Below, piece after piece: positions 1-9,418 of a DNA stretch of 17,601 nucleotides. The stretch covers positions 1-17,601 of the forward strand of contig SWBL01000597.1 in NCBI GenBank assembly GCA_024195585.1, in the 5' to 3' direction. Every line of letters starts with the position of its first letter. Position 1 is the stretch's first letter. Origin of the DNA: Aureobasidium sp. EXF-3400. Taxonomy: Eukaryota; Ascomycota; Dothideomycetes; Dothideales; Saccotheciaceae. Below the pieces are notes generated by a model. It saw only the letters and a program-made list of their open reading frames with translations. It made no database searches and was not told the origin of the DNA. Position numbers and translations under genes: made by a program.

Positions 1-1581
1 CGGGCAGGCCCAATTGCGCGATCATTTCCACTTTCGGCATGGAGAACAAAACATGGTTCGGTGACCATGGACGAAGCGCTTTTCCTCATGTCGCGTCTTC
101 CGAACGGCTGCTGCTCTGCCAACTGAACAATAACTTGCAGCTCGAGGCCTGAGAGACTTGCACATCCCCCAGATTTATACCTTGGTTCTGCAACATGGCG
201 TTCGGATTGGAGTTTCTTGGTTGTCCTGTTCTGCACCACAAGAGACATGTCCGCCCTATTCAAGCAAGCGAAATGGAGAAGACATGGACGCAGAGCACTA
301 TGTTTGTTGGTCGAGGACGTGACACTGATGGTCTTGATCATTCGTCTTGCTCGGCTCACGCACATCTACGTCTTGTCTTTTTTCCCCTTCTCAGTACAAG
401 TCGCTCAGGTCTTTACCCACATATCCCCCTTGTTTTTCTCGTCGGTCACTGTTTTTTCTCAACCATCACCTGCACTGCGCATTCAGATCGGTGTAATATT
501 TGTCATAGGCGTCAATGAACTAGTTTTCTTTGCACACAAAGGATGGTCTCTGAAAACATCTAGACAATGACGTGCAACTTGGAGGTAAGATTGGGTATCT
601 ATGCTCAGATGGCAACCCCAGAGTTGCCGGCACAGTCCGGTGATGATCGCACGTTGATCTGCTCTTGTTTTCCCCATGTTTGGGCATGGATAATGACACA
701 GGGATGGCGAAACGGCGAGGATCTTGAGACAATCATCAAAGAGGGGTTTGGGCGGTCACAGAATCATGGTAGATGGGCATCATTTGGCAGGCGCGCGGAA
801 GTTCATCGTTATTAGAGACAATGAGTGGCCACGGGGATAACAGAGTGCGGGCAAGCGAGCCAATCATGAAGATGTGCATAGATGCAGGGTATCCCACTTT
901 CACTTATGACGAGTGTTTGTGAGGACAAGTCGAAAAAGCTAGGTACTCGATACTTCACGTATGCACGCTTTCAAGTGACTGTTTGCAACACGGCAGAGTA
1001 GGGGGTCATCGGTGGTTGGATTGCATGAGTCGAAGGCAGCAGCTGTCGATGACGAAGATCTGGTGCGGAAAGTGCAGAGAAAAAGGCAGGCACGTGCAAA
1101 GTGACAACGGGGAGCCAGTCGTCTGCCGCCGCTAGAGAGAGTTTCTGGGCCCTCAGAGACTAGCGATATTCGCATCCCGACTCCACCGCACGCATTTCCA
1201 AGCGGCGCGCCATTCAGCCTTCTGCTCGACAGATCCACTCCACTTCTTCTTCCTGATCAACATCTTCCCTTTTCTACCAAACCCTCCAAAACCACTCCCA
1301 CCCCCGGTCAACATGCGCCTCTTCCGCATCAACACCAACCCCACCATGTCGCTCATGAGTTCCTTGTGATGGCCTGACTATCACGGTATATGCCCACCAC
1401 TGGCGTCGACCTCTCGCATCCTCTGACGCAGTACCAGCTGCCTACCCAGCAACGACACGCGCCTGCAGCCTTGCGCAAACACCGAACCACATTCTCATAT
1501 CACCCACTATCGACTACACGACCGCAAGACGCAGTCTGAGACTCGACTGTCACGCGACATATCCTTTCTCCCACAATCAAC
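1..1581. other. Gene-free stretch with promoter and leader of the Siw14-type gene
   Basis: I see no convincing gene here. Open frames up to about 117 codons exist on both strands but resemble no family I know and have no convincing splice structure. From about 1240 the plus strand becomes pyrimidine- and CA-rich, as fungal 5' leaders often are, and this continues to the phosphatase start at 1582. The leader holds a short upstream ORF (1313-1369) and a possible 46-nt leader intron at 1386-1431, with a GTATAT donor and a CTGAC branch just before the GCAG acceptor. The intron is weakly supported. The function of 1-1200 is unknown. Confidence 0.5.
1313..1369 (+). other. Candidate upstream ORF (18 codons) in the Siw14 leader
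   Basis: An ATG at 1313 opens an 18-codon frame (peptide MRLFRINTNPTMSLMSSL) ending in TGA at 1367-1369, about 210 nt before the main start. It lies in the CT-rich stretch that looks like transcribed leader. If the transcript starts upstream of it, ribosomes would meet this ORF before the phosphatase. The transcription start is unknown, so this is a candidate only. Confidence 0.35.
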
Positions 1582-2560
1582 ATGCCTTCTGCAACCTCGA
1601 CTCCTCTGCTCGAATCCATCCCTCAAGCTACAAACATGGACGCTCGCGAGGTGTCACTCGTCGATAGTCCTAGGGACGTCAAAGGTGCGTCCAATACACC
1701 GTAAATTCTCTCGAATAACGCTGACTCGCATAAAACAGGGTCCAAACAAGACGACTCGACGCCCAACATGGTGGCTCAGGAAAACTTGAACCCAAAACTC
1801 AGCATCGCCCCGCTACCCGGACGTTTGCGCATGTACGTTCCGCCAACCAACTTCGGCGCCGTCGAGACGAACTCCATATACAGGAGTGGTTACCCAACCA
1901 GCAAGAACTTTGACTTTATCAAAAGTCTCAGCATCAGAACCATTCTGTACGTTTCTTGAGCCTTTAGTACCATATCTCTTGCTAACATGCCATAAAGCAC
2001 CCTGGTTCCCGAGCCTCTATCAGAAGAGTACATCACCTTCATGGAACAAAACCACATTCGCCATTATCAAATCCATATCCCTGCCAACAAGGACGGCAAG
2101 ATCAACATTACTCCCGAAACAATGGCTACTGCTCTTGCCGTTGTCCTGAACCGCAACAACCATCCTCTTCTCATCCACTGTAATCGTGGCAAGGTCAGTT
2201 CGACATATCTCATCAGATGACCACGTGACACTGACTCATGATCAGCACCGTACTGGCTGTGTGACTGCCTGCTTCCGCAAGACTCAGCACATTCAAAACG
2301 ACCCGGCCATCGCCGAATATCGAGATTACTCATATCCCAAATGCCGCGAGGACGACATGCGCTTCATCAGATCTTTTGATCCAAGCATCGTGCTTCCCAT
2401 CGCCCAATCACAAGGTTGGCTTCCTACACCGCCACCAGAACCCAACGATGGTTTCTGGCACCTAAAGCACCACACGAAGATCCCTACGTATGAGGATGTC
2501 GCTGCTATCAAATCTACTGATGAGCACCGGGACCAAGTCGCCCGCATATCGGTCAAATGA
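1582..2560 (+). CDS. SIW14: Siw14-type dual-specificity/inositol pyrophosphate phosphatase
   Basis: The gene has four exons: 1582-1684, 1739-1946, 1998-2193 and 2246-2560. They join to 822 nt, or 273 residues. All introns (54, 51 and 52 nt) are GT..AG and the phases match. The protein has a variable N-terminus of about 65 residues, then a compact atypical phosphatase domain from about residue 70. The P-loop HCNRGKHRTGC is seen around Cys165 and Arg171 (C-X5-R) and is split exactly by intron 3 between Lys169 and His170. Known members of the Siw14/Oca family remove the beta-phosphate of 5-diphosphoinositol phosphates and so affect phosphate and stress signalling in the cytosol. The start at 1582 is the first ATG in frame; Met19 is an alternative. 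An OCA1-like paralogue assignment cannot be excluded, but the catalytic family is firm. Confidence 0.9.
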
Positions 2561-3458
2561 CGACCAACTTCGACATGCACTCATGTGATGATTCTGGTTC
2601 TTGCGGTCTTCTACATGGCGTTTATGGCGGTAATGGCAAAAAAGGTCTGAAGGGTCGGTTGCATGTTTTCTTCTGAAAAACACTGGGATGGGACGATGAT
2701 ACTTTTTCCTTTGTTTTGTTTCTTACAGCGACGGCGTTCACAAGGAGTTGCCAAAGGACGACATAGAGAAACTGGAGAACAGTTGTAAATGGGGGTGGTC
2801 ATGGGATGAAAGGGCGTCGAGCATGGGTTTTCGCTCCGCTTGGGTTTTGGTTTTCGGTATCTCCTTTCGGACACGAAATGGTCACGCACCTTCGAGTGCT
2901 GTATTTCTTGTTCTTTCTTTGAAGGAGAGTATGTTGGTCGGGTCTTGGGCCTTGAAAGCAGTCGACTAGAGGCCCACTTTAGTCAGTGTTACCTCTGTCG
3001 TCGATATCACAATTGGTTTTTCTCCTCTCTCTCCCCTAACACTTATGCTCGCTTGCAGATAAGCAATTTGCAACAAGTACTATGGTTTCAACCAAAAGTG
3101 AATGTCGGTCGTGCCAGGGAGGAGACTAGGCCCAATTTCAAAACTGTGCATCCATCTCACGGGACAGAACACAGCACAGCACAACACAAACTTATCACTC
3201 TGTAACTAGGTTTAGAAGCATTATTGACAGCTGAGAACATGCGTAAGATACATCAAGCGATAGTAGGCACGTGGAAAACCGGTAGGGTTCGTCGATGCGT
3301 CAAGGTCAGGGTCGTGGGACTGTCGAGATGGGAGTGACCCTGTCGTCTCCTGTGGAAGCCGCGAAGCCGAGCTGACCGACAACTATGAAGCTCTGACGAT
3401 CAGCCATTCATCAACTCTATTCGACATCTCCCAAAAACTATCGTCAGCGCCTTGGACC
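2561..3458. other. Intergenic region between the phosphatase and the zinc-finger gene
   Basis: This region holds the 3' end of the phosphatase transcript and the promoter and leader of the zinc-finger gene. The open frames here (up to 121 codons) show no recognisable domain or good start. A CA-rich simple-sequence patch lies at about 3165-3192. I see no RNA gene or repeat family. Confidence 0.5.
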
Positions 3459-4814
3459 ATGAGCGAAGTTCCAGACTCACCATTGTCGTCAATATCGTCG
3501 TCGGACGAGGTCGACGACCATGTCAGCACACCAAACCGATCAGCCAGACCTAGCATGGACACAGACAGCGCAGGACCACCGAGCAAGAAACGACGTACTG
3601 GAGGCCACACAGCACACGTCGGCACACCTCATGGCGGTACGATAATGGTCGCTGGTGCGGAGACTGCAGAAGAAATGGATGCGGACATCAGTTGCGACAG
3701 TGAGGGTTCCGCTCCAGGATCACCGAGCGCCGACGAGTTCGCCATGCGAGCTGACCAAGTCACGACTTGCGCATGGGAGGGCTGCAGTGTAGGCGACTTG
3801 GCAAATAGCGACGAGCTCATTGCTCATGTCCAGAATGATCATATTGCTCCTAAGCGAGCACGGTATACCTGCGAATGGGGAGACTGCGCTCGCAAGGGCA
3901 CAAATCACCCCAGTGGCTACGCTCTCAAAGCTCACATGCGAAGTCATACCAAGGAGAAGCCCTTCTTCTGTCATCTTCCGGGTAGGCAACTTTGTCCCCC
4001 CTCGACATACGACCCAGCTAATCAAGAATCAGAATGCGATCGTTCCTTCACTAGATCCGATGCTCTCGCCAAACACATGCGCACCGTTCACGAGCCCGAA
4101 CCACCACGCGCTGCTGCAACAAATGCCAATCCCATCGACCCTGCCACTGGACAGCCCAAGAAGGGCCCTAAGCTACGCCTCTCCATGAACGGCAAAGGTC
4201 CTGCCAAACCTGCTATCACAGATGCGCCCGTTCCTGCACCCACACAGGCACCTGACGACCCGTCACCGCCTATGGATAACATCCAGTACATACCCGCGCG
4301 CCACCCAATAACAGGCCAGGCAGGCTTCATGATCACATATCCTCCCGACATACACTTTTCACAGTTTGAGAGCGAGATTCCGGCGAATCAGCTCATGCGT
4401 TTGTTGAGACGTCAACTCCACTGGGCACAAACGGAGAGCGAAGAGCTGAAACGAGAAGTGGAAGGGTTGGAAGAACTTCGTCGCAAGGAGTGGGCAGCAA
4501 AGGAGGCTCTGCTGGAGGGCGTGCTACAAGGCGAGCTCGCGTCTGCAAGCTTCGACGAGGAGATTTTAAAAGACATGAAGGGAGAGGTATGGGGACCAGA
4601 GTCCAAAGAGCTGGACTGGTCGGGTAGTCCCTGGTGGACAAAAGAGGGTCGCGCCAACAGCGCACGTCTCGAAAGTCCAGGCATGGGTGTGGATGAGGCA
4701 GTCGAGAACGCAAATATTGTGGTCAACGCACAACAACCAAGTGCTTCACAAGCAGAAAGAGATGAAGACATGATGGCAGTTGGTGCATTGATGGGCCTTA
4801 GTGGTGCCAGTTAA
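3459..4814 (+). CDS. IEC1: Three-finger C2H2 protein, probable INO80 subunit Iec1-type
   Basis: The exons are 3459-3981 and 4033-4814 (1305 nt, 434 residues). The 51-nt intron at 3982-4032 has no stop and keeps frame, so the unspliced sequence looks like one ORF. Splicing is required because it restores a canonical third finger. Finger 1 is C104-C109-H123-H128, finger 2 is C138-C143-H159-H163, and finger 3 is C171-C176-H189-H194. A TKEKPFFC linker joins fingers 2 and 3. Before the fingers is an acidic, Ser-rich region with a KKRR basic patch. After them come a Pro-rich stretch and a strongly charged predicted coiled coil at about residues 300-355. The spacing and the finger motif ending FTRSDALAKHMRTVH match fungal YY1-like proteins annotated as INO80 chromatin-remodelling subunit 1. 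That assignment is from memory. A general C2H2 DNA-binding protein is the fallback. Confidence 0.75.
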   Translation: MSEVPDSPLSSISSSDEVDDHVSTPNRSARPSMDTDSAGPPSKKRRTGGHTAHVGTPHGGTIMVAGAETAEEMDADISCDSEGSAPGSPSADEFAMRADQVTTCAWEGCSVGDLANSDELIAHVQNDHIAPKRARYTCEWGDCARKGTNHPSGYALKAHMRSHTKEKPFFCHLPGRQLCPPSTYDPANQESECDRSFTRSDALAKHMRTVHEPEPPRAAATNANPIDPATGQPKKGPKLRLSMNGKGPAKPAITDAPVPAPTQAPDDPSPPMDNIQYIPARHPITGQAGFMITYPPDIHFSQFESEIPANQLMRLLRRQLHWAQTESEELKREVEGLEELRRKEWAAKEALLEGVLQGELASASFDEEILKDMKGEVWGPESKELDWSGSPWWTKEGRANSARLESPGMGVDEAVENANIVVNAQQPSASQAERDEDMMAVGALMGLSGAS

Positions 4815-5065
4815 GAATCTGCCGAAAACGGACAATCAAGAAAGACGAACGAGCAGTATTGATAGAGAAAGGGAAATGCTAAGTTCCGTTGCTGGAATAA
4901 TGATGGATTATGGATTGACTGGTTTCGAACTCCGAAAAAATGGACCATCGAACAGCGAAACCTGATTGAAAGCGAAAAGATATGAGTATTTGGGGAATAT
5001 GCCAAAGAGAGCAGAAGAAATTGCTATCAACAACAGAAGAAAACGAATATCCTTTTTGCTCCTCA

Positions 5066-6982
5066 TCACAGCTTTGTACTCCTGACCAGACCCTTTTTGA
5101 TACCCGTGAGTTCACCACCGTAGCCGCCTCTGCCTTCACCGCCCTTGTAGACGGGCTTGATGGAAGCAAGCTTCTTCTTCTTCTCCTCGAACTTCTTGCG
5201 CTTCTTGACACGCGGGTTGCGCACATCCTTCTTTCTGTGCGGCGTGAGACCCTTGTTCTTTTCGATGGCGTAGGTGATGGCTCTCTTGCCATCAGGACCC
5301 ACTTCCTCCTTTTCAATGACTCTGCCGCCTTGGGCTGCTGCTTCCCTGAAGGCAGCGGCTTCGGCTGCTTTGTCTGATTTCTTCTTTGCGGCTTTGGAGG
5401 CAACCATGTCGTAGTAGTCTTCTTCGCTGTCGATGTTTCTCTCGCCGCGCACTTCACGGGCAACGGCGCGGTCGTTTTCGTCCTCGCTGTCTTCGCCGAG
5501 TGTGTCGCGGTCGAAGCGTTTGCCTCTTGCTTCTGCTTCGGCATTGAGGCGTGCTTGTCTGTCGCGCAGACGCTCTCTGTGCGGTACATCTTCGTCTCCG
5601 CCTTGTACCTTCGCGCCACGCTTGTTTGCCTTTTGGGCGATTTGAGAGGTGTAGAAGCGGAGAGACTTCTTGCGCTTGGCCTTTTCGGCCAGCTCTTCGG
5701 CTGTGAGAGAAGTGTCTTCGCCGAGATCTGAGTCGTTTTCGTCTGCTGCTGTAGATGTCTTTTTCTTGCTGGAGGTGGATTTCTTGGGGCGAGAAGTGAG
5801 AAGGGCGTCCAGGTCGCCAAAGTCTGCTTCGGTCTTGCGCAGGCGTTCGGCGCGGCGGGCTTCTGTTGCTGCTGTGACGGCGTCTGCTGCACGCTCTGCA
5901 GCTGTTTTCTTGACCTTCTTGGGCAAGATGGTAACAGGGGCTTCTTCCTCCGACTCGCTCATTTCCTCCTCTTCAATTTCGTCTAGGGCGGACTCGTCTT
6001 CTGAGTCGTCTTCGGGGAGGTCTCTAAGGCGTGACCAGAGATCGCGGCACTGAATCAGACTTTCCATGACTGGGTGGTCGCGGATAGTGGCTGCAGACAG
6101 AGCAAGGCCTTTTGTTTGCTTGTCCTGGGCGGTCGATGTGAGGAGAGCAAAGTACATGGTGAGGGAGGCGAGGTAGGCGGCAGCGGCTTGCTGCTTGGTT
6201 TGAATAGCGAGAGAAGGTGATTCCACAGACGAAAGTTCCTGGTATGTTTGGTGCAGAGCGAGCAGCTCCTTGCTCAAAGGCTCAAACTCCGGGTAGCGTG
6301 TCTTGAGTAGCTTGAGGCGCTCGGTGGGGGCCAAGTTGTCGTCCAGTTCGAGTTGAGGCAGCACTTCTGTGACGACCTCGCCATCCTGGTCTGCGTCTTC
6401 GTCTTCTTGTTGCCAGTCGGCCTCGTCGAATCCAAAGTCGGCAGCGCTCATTGCCTGCAACTGCTTCTTTTGCAGGCGCAGTGCTTCCTTCTCTTCATCC
6501 AGTGCATCTTGTTCTGTCTCGATAGCGTCGGCATTGTAGTAATCTTGCTTGGATTCACCCCATGCGCCCATGTCCTCGTCATCTTCCTCATCCTGTGCAT
6601 CCTTCCTTGACTTCTTGACCGGTGCCTGTTCGAGTTCCTCCTCTTCATAGTCGTCCTCATCATCATCTTCGGCTTCCGAGGGACTCGAGTATCCTAAAAC
6701 TTCCTCGTCGGACTGTTGCAGAAATTCCTCTGCGTCTTGTATTAGTCTAATTTCTCTCTGCGCGAACATATATTGAAGCTCACCATCTTCCTGGACCTTT
6801 CTCCTCCTCTTTGCCTCAGGCCCATCGTCGAGCATAATCTTGTCGCGGTTGATGTGGAATTCGTCGTCTGAGCCCGCCACATCTTCGTATGTCTTGATGC
6901 GCATCTTTGTGCGCTTGTTGGAGTCGTCTGCGACATTGTCTTTGGATGCGCCACCAGACGGAGCCTTTCTCTTCTTGGCCAT
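5066..6982 (-). CDS. SAS10: Sas10/Utp3, small-subunit processome protein
   Basis: On the minus strand the exons are 6982-6784 and 6735-5066 (1869 nt, 622 residues), with a 48-nt intron at 6783-6736. The intron has a GTGAGC donor, GACTAAT branch and TACAAG acceptor. It contains no stop and is a multiple of three, so an unspliced reading adds 16 foreign residues after Asp66. The N-terminus is basic (MAKKRKAPSGG). Acidic blocks follow at about 85-185. The Sas10/Utp3/C1D domain lies at about 200-285, with conserved YPEFEPL and LALHQTYQEL. The diagnostic Sas10 C-terminal domain spans roughly the last 75 residues, with GLTPHRKKDVRNPRVKKR and GIKKGLVRSTKL. The family acts in the nucleolus with the U3 snoRNP in 18S pre-rRNA processing, and in yeast also affects silencing. 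Length is close to the yeast protein. The gene converges with the zinc-finger gene, with 251 bp between stop codons. Confidence 0.93.
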   Translation of the reverse strand: MAKKRKAPSGGASKDNVADDSNKRTKMRIKTYEDVAGSDDEFHINRDKIMLDDGPEAKRRRKVQEDGELQYMFAQREIRLIQDAEEFLQQSDEEVLGYSSPSEAEDDDEDDYEEEELEQAPVKKSRKDAQDEEDDEDMGAWGESKQDYYNADAIETEQDALDEEKEALRLQKKQLQAMSAADFGFDEADWQQEDEDADQDGEVVTEVLPQLELDDNLAPTERLKLLKTRYPEFEPLSKELLALHQTYQELSSVESPSLAIQTKQQAAAAYLASLTMYFALLTSTAQDKQTKGLALSAATIRDHPVMESLIQCRDLWSRLRDLPEDDSEDESALDEIEEEEMSESEEEAPVTILPKKVKKTAAERAADAVTAATEARRAERLRKTEADFGDLDALLTSRPKKSTSSKKKTSTAADENDSDLGEDTSLTAEELAEKAKRKKSLRFYTSQIAQKANKRGAKVQGGDEDVPHRERLRDRQARLNAEAEARGKRFDRDTLGEDSEDENDRAVAREVRGERNIDSEEDYYDMVASKAAKKKSDKAAEAAAFREAAAQGGRVIEKEEVGPDGKRAITYAIEKNKGLTPHRKKDVRNPRVKKRKKFEEKKKKLASIKPVYKGGEGRGGYGGELTGIKKGLVRSTKL

Positions 6983-7621
6983 TGTGGATTTTGTGTGTTG
7001 GTTGTGATTAGGAGTTTACTTTGGAAAGTACTATTGGATTTTTTGATGGTTAGAATTTCCTGCCCTGCGACGCTTGCGCCTAAAGTCCGACAAAGTCCGA
7101 GGCATCTGCTCGATAACTTCAACGTCGACTCCTCCGACAACTTGGATAGAATTTCTCTACATGCATGATGGTTCTCAACATCTGTTCACCTCGACTACGA
7201 GGCTCGAATATTCATTTGTCTTATGAGATCACCTTCCAGAAAACAGCAGCCACAATATTTGGCATGCTATGTTCAATGCTAGTATGCCTCCCACAGCACA
7301 AGAGGTCAAGTACTTTCCCTTTTTGCCTTTCAGCAGTTGTGTTTCATTTTGAGATAGATATTCTATCGACCATAATGAGCTCCGTTCAGAAGGTAGGTGA
7401 GTTGAAAGGAAGCAAAGAACAATGCCTGCCGCATGCGGAAGGAGCTTTTCAAAGCACTCAACCAGAATGCTGCAATCGCTTTGTTCATGGCTACTGCTAC
7501 ATTTCTCCATGACAGCAAATTGGCCATGTCCTTCTCGCTCTCGTTCAGATAGTTCCGAGTCATCGCTCGAAAGACACCCTTGCAACACTTGTATACTCTT
7601 CAGGAGAGCAGTTCTCGAATA
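6983..7621. promoter_or_regulatory. Divergent intergenic region between SAS10 and the membrane protein
   Basis: This 639-nt region separates two divergent genes and must hold both promoters. Frames of 115-132 codons occur on both strands, but they overlap each other, lack a recognisable domain and look random. I see no repeat or RNA gene. Confidence 0.4.
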
Positions 7622-9090
7622 ATGCAAACTCCGCCATACACCCCAGAAAGACCAGAGGAGAGATTGAAAAACCGCTCAAGAAGTCGGTCACAAGGTCTAA
7701 ATCGCCCTCGTGCTAGCAGCATCATCAGCAATGCCTCCTCTGAAGATGGCGCCGTTTTCCTAGGCAAAGCTCCTCCTCGAGCACTTACCCCTCGACCTCA
7801 AAAACGTCGTCCTGAACCTATACAAGATACCCAACAATCCCTCACCACATTTGAAGAAGACACAACGCCTCAGTCTCCCATGGAGAGGCTTGTTATATGG
7901 ATCGAGCGCCAGTGGACACAAGGAGATGAGAACGAGTTCTTGCGTCAATTGGTTCTTCTCTTGTTTATCGCCTTGATTTTTGTGGTGGTGAGGAATTCTA
8001 ACGTGGAGTGTCCTCATGCACTGGTGATCAGAGGAGATGTTGGTGATCCTGCTTGGTCGGCTGTTCATCATAATCCTTGGTCAATGATGGATAGAGATGC
8101 TAATGATGTTGTTCGAACACCAGCAACGGCATTGGGAGCAGATATCGGTGATCCTTCTTGGACGTCAGCTCAAGAGTCAACTCCCAACATACCTTCAAAC
8201 ACCAATGTAGCAACTTCAGATTCTGGCACTTCCGCATTTGCGATCTGGAACTTTGCCGCCCTGGCAAACGCACTTCCAGACTCCTTGCAACCATCAAAGC
8301 TCAAGGACGCAGCCAAGTCATTCTTGCATCCGCTCACGATCGCGAGCTCAGCCGGATCGTTTCTCCGTAGCAAGGCCATTGGCAAAATGTTTTCTGGAGC
8401 TACTTCTGCAATCACGCCGGTTCGTGAGCCTGATATCCATGGCTGGGATGTCGTAGTCGCCAACCAAGAGCGCAGACAGCACTTGCTGTCTGTACTAGGA
8501 GATATGGAAGAAGTAAGCTCGCACCTGCACGTCGAACTCAGTTCTCAACTTTTCGAGAAGTCTGCACACAACACCAATGCAGAGCAGATATCTGCTATCG
8601 AGAGGCTTGAAGAGCTACAAACGCAACTGGAAGAATTGAAGACCCATCAGTACGAGGTTGTAAGGTAAGTAATCTCTAGTTCTGAACGTTTGTGTTTAGA
8701 ATATCCAGTCCAGCTAACATGTAAAAAAGAATACTTCGCACCTACCACAAAGCCAGTACCCTCGCTTCTACTGCACTAGACGACTATACTCTAGCCGGCC
8801 GTTCTTCAACTAGCACCAAAGATCTCGAATCCCTACGCTCGTCAATGCTAGACACTGGCTCTCAGCTACTCACTCACCTCAACGCAGCACAAGAAAACAT
8901 TGTTTTCATCACTCGAGCAGCAGAAGATCTTCCTTGGAAAACACAAAAGGACAAGTGGTGGTTGGTGAGATGGTTGAATCAGTATAGGTACAGATCGATT
9001 GCTGCCGCGTTTTCTGGGTTGGAGCATTTGAAGATTTATGTTGATGTTGTGTGTGGGATGGTTACTAGTGATATGCAAGCGTTGAGATAG
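7622..9090 (+). CDS. Unrecognised single-pass membrane protein with coiled coil
   Basis: The exons are 7622-8664 and 8730-9090 (1404 nt, 467 residues). The intron at 8665-8729 has a perfect GTAAGT donor and a GCTAAC branch. The start at 7622 is the first ATG in frame. I do not recognise the family. Residues 1-107 are hydrophilic, rich in Ser, Arg and Pro, with basic clusters (NRSRSRSQ, RPQKRRPEP). One strong hydrophobic segment lies at about 109-124 (LVLLLFIALIFVVV). Residues after it contain two related short units, GDVGDPAWSAVH and GADIGDPSWTSAQ, about 35 residues apart. A charged coiled coil runs from about 295 to 360 and a Trp-rich amphipathic stretch follows near 405-425. A short basic head followed by one membrane span and a long helical tail would fit an organelle or nuclear-envelope anchor, but that is inference. 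The gene converges with MIC19. Confidence 0.8.
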
Positions 9091-9418
9091 CCTTGCAAGG
9101 TTGAGTTGGCGAGGAAGAGATGTTTGAATACTGTTGGTTTGGCGATTCAGAGTGCGGGAAAACAGGGGACGAAATGGATACACGGGTGAATATAACGGAT
9201 AAGCGTGACCGACATGTAGGGTTACAGGCAAGATAAGAAGTCGAAATGTGCTCAGGTAGTGTTGCTTTTTCTGGTAATGCCATATAATCATGTCTTTTCC
9301 ACAATCGACATTCTTGCATCCCACGAATTGCCAGTGTCTCCGAGGCTTCCAGGTCTAGGCTTCATCAAACCTCCATATGAACAGACCCAAGCCGTCAAAG
9401 AACGACAAACTGAATCGC
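9091..9418. other. Convergent 3' intergenic region
   Basis: This is 328 nt between the stop codons of the plus-strand membrane protein and minus-strand MIC19. It should hold both 3' UTRs and poly(A) sites. No gene, repeat or RNA is visible. Confidence 0.5.

Noticed and set aside
195..570. Overlapping plus-strand frames of 107 and 117 codons near the window start
   Set aside because: They show no domain, use rare-looking composition, overlap each other, and no splice pattern improves them.
939..1356. Minus-strand frames of 99 and 67 codons
   Set aside because: They lie antisense to the CT-rich phosphatase leader; such leaders create long antisense frames by composition.
2748..3205. Plus-strand frames of 73 and 121 codons between the phosphatase and the zinc-finger gene
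   Set aside because: No family resemblance, mutually overlapping, and no upstream promoter or intron logic.
4918..4940. GGTTTCGAACTCC resembling a tRNA T-arm
   Set aside because: No acceptor stem, anticodon arm or D-arm can be placed around it.
4879..5892. 337-codon minus-strand frame overlapping SAS10
   Set aside because: It is an out-of-frame shadow of the Lys/Glu-rich SAS10 C-terminal half, with low-complexity Arg/Ser/Thr content.
7229..7627. 132-codon minus-strand frame in the SAS10/orphan intergenic region
   Set aside because: No recognisable domain and it overlaps the start of the orphan gene; the composition looks random.
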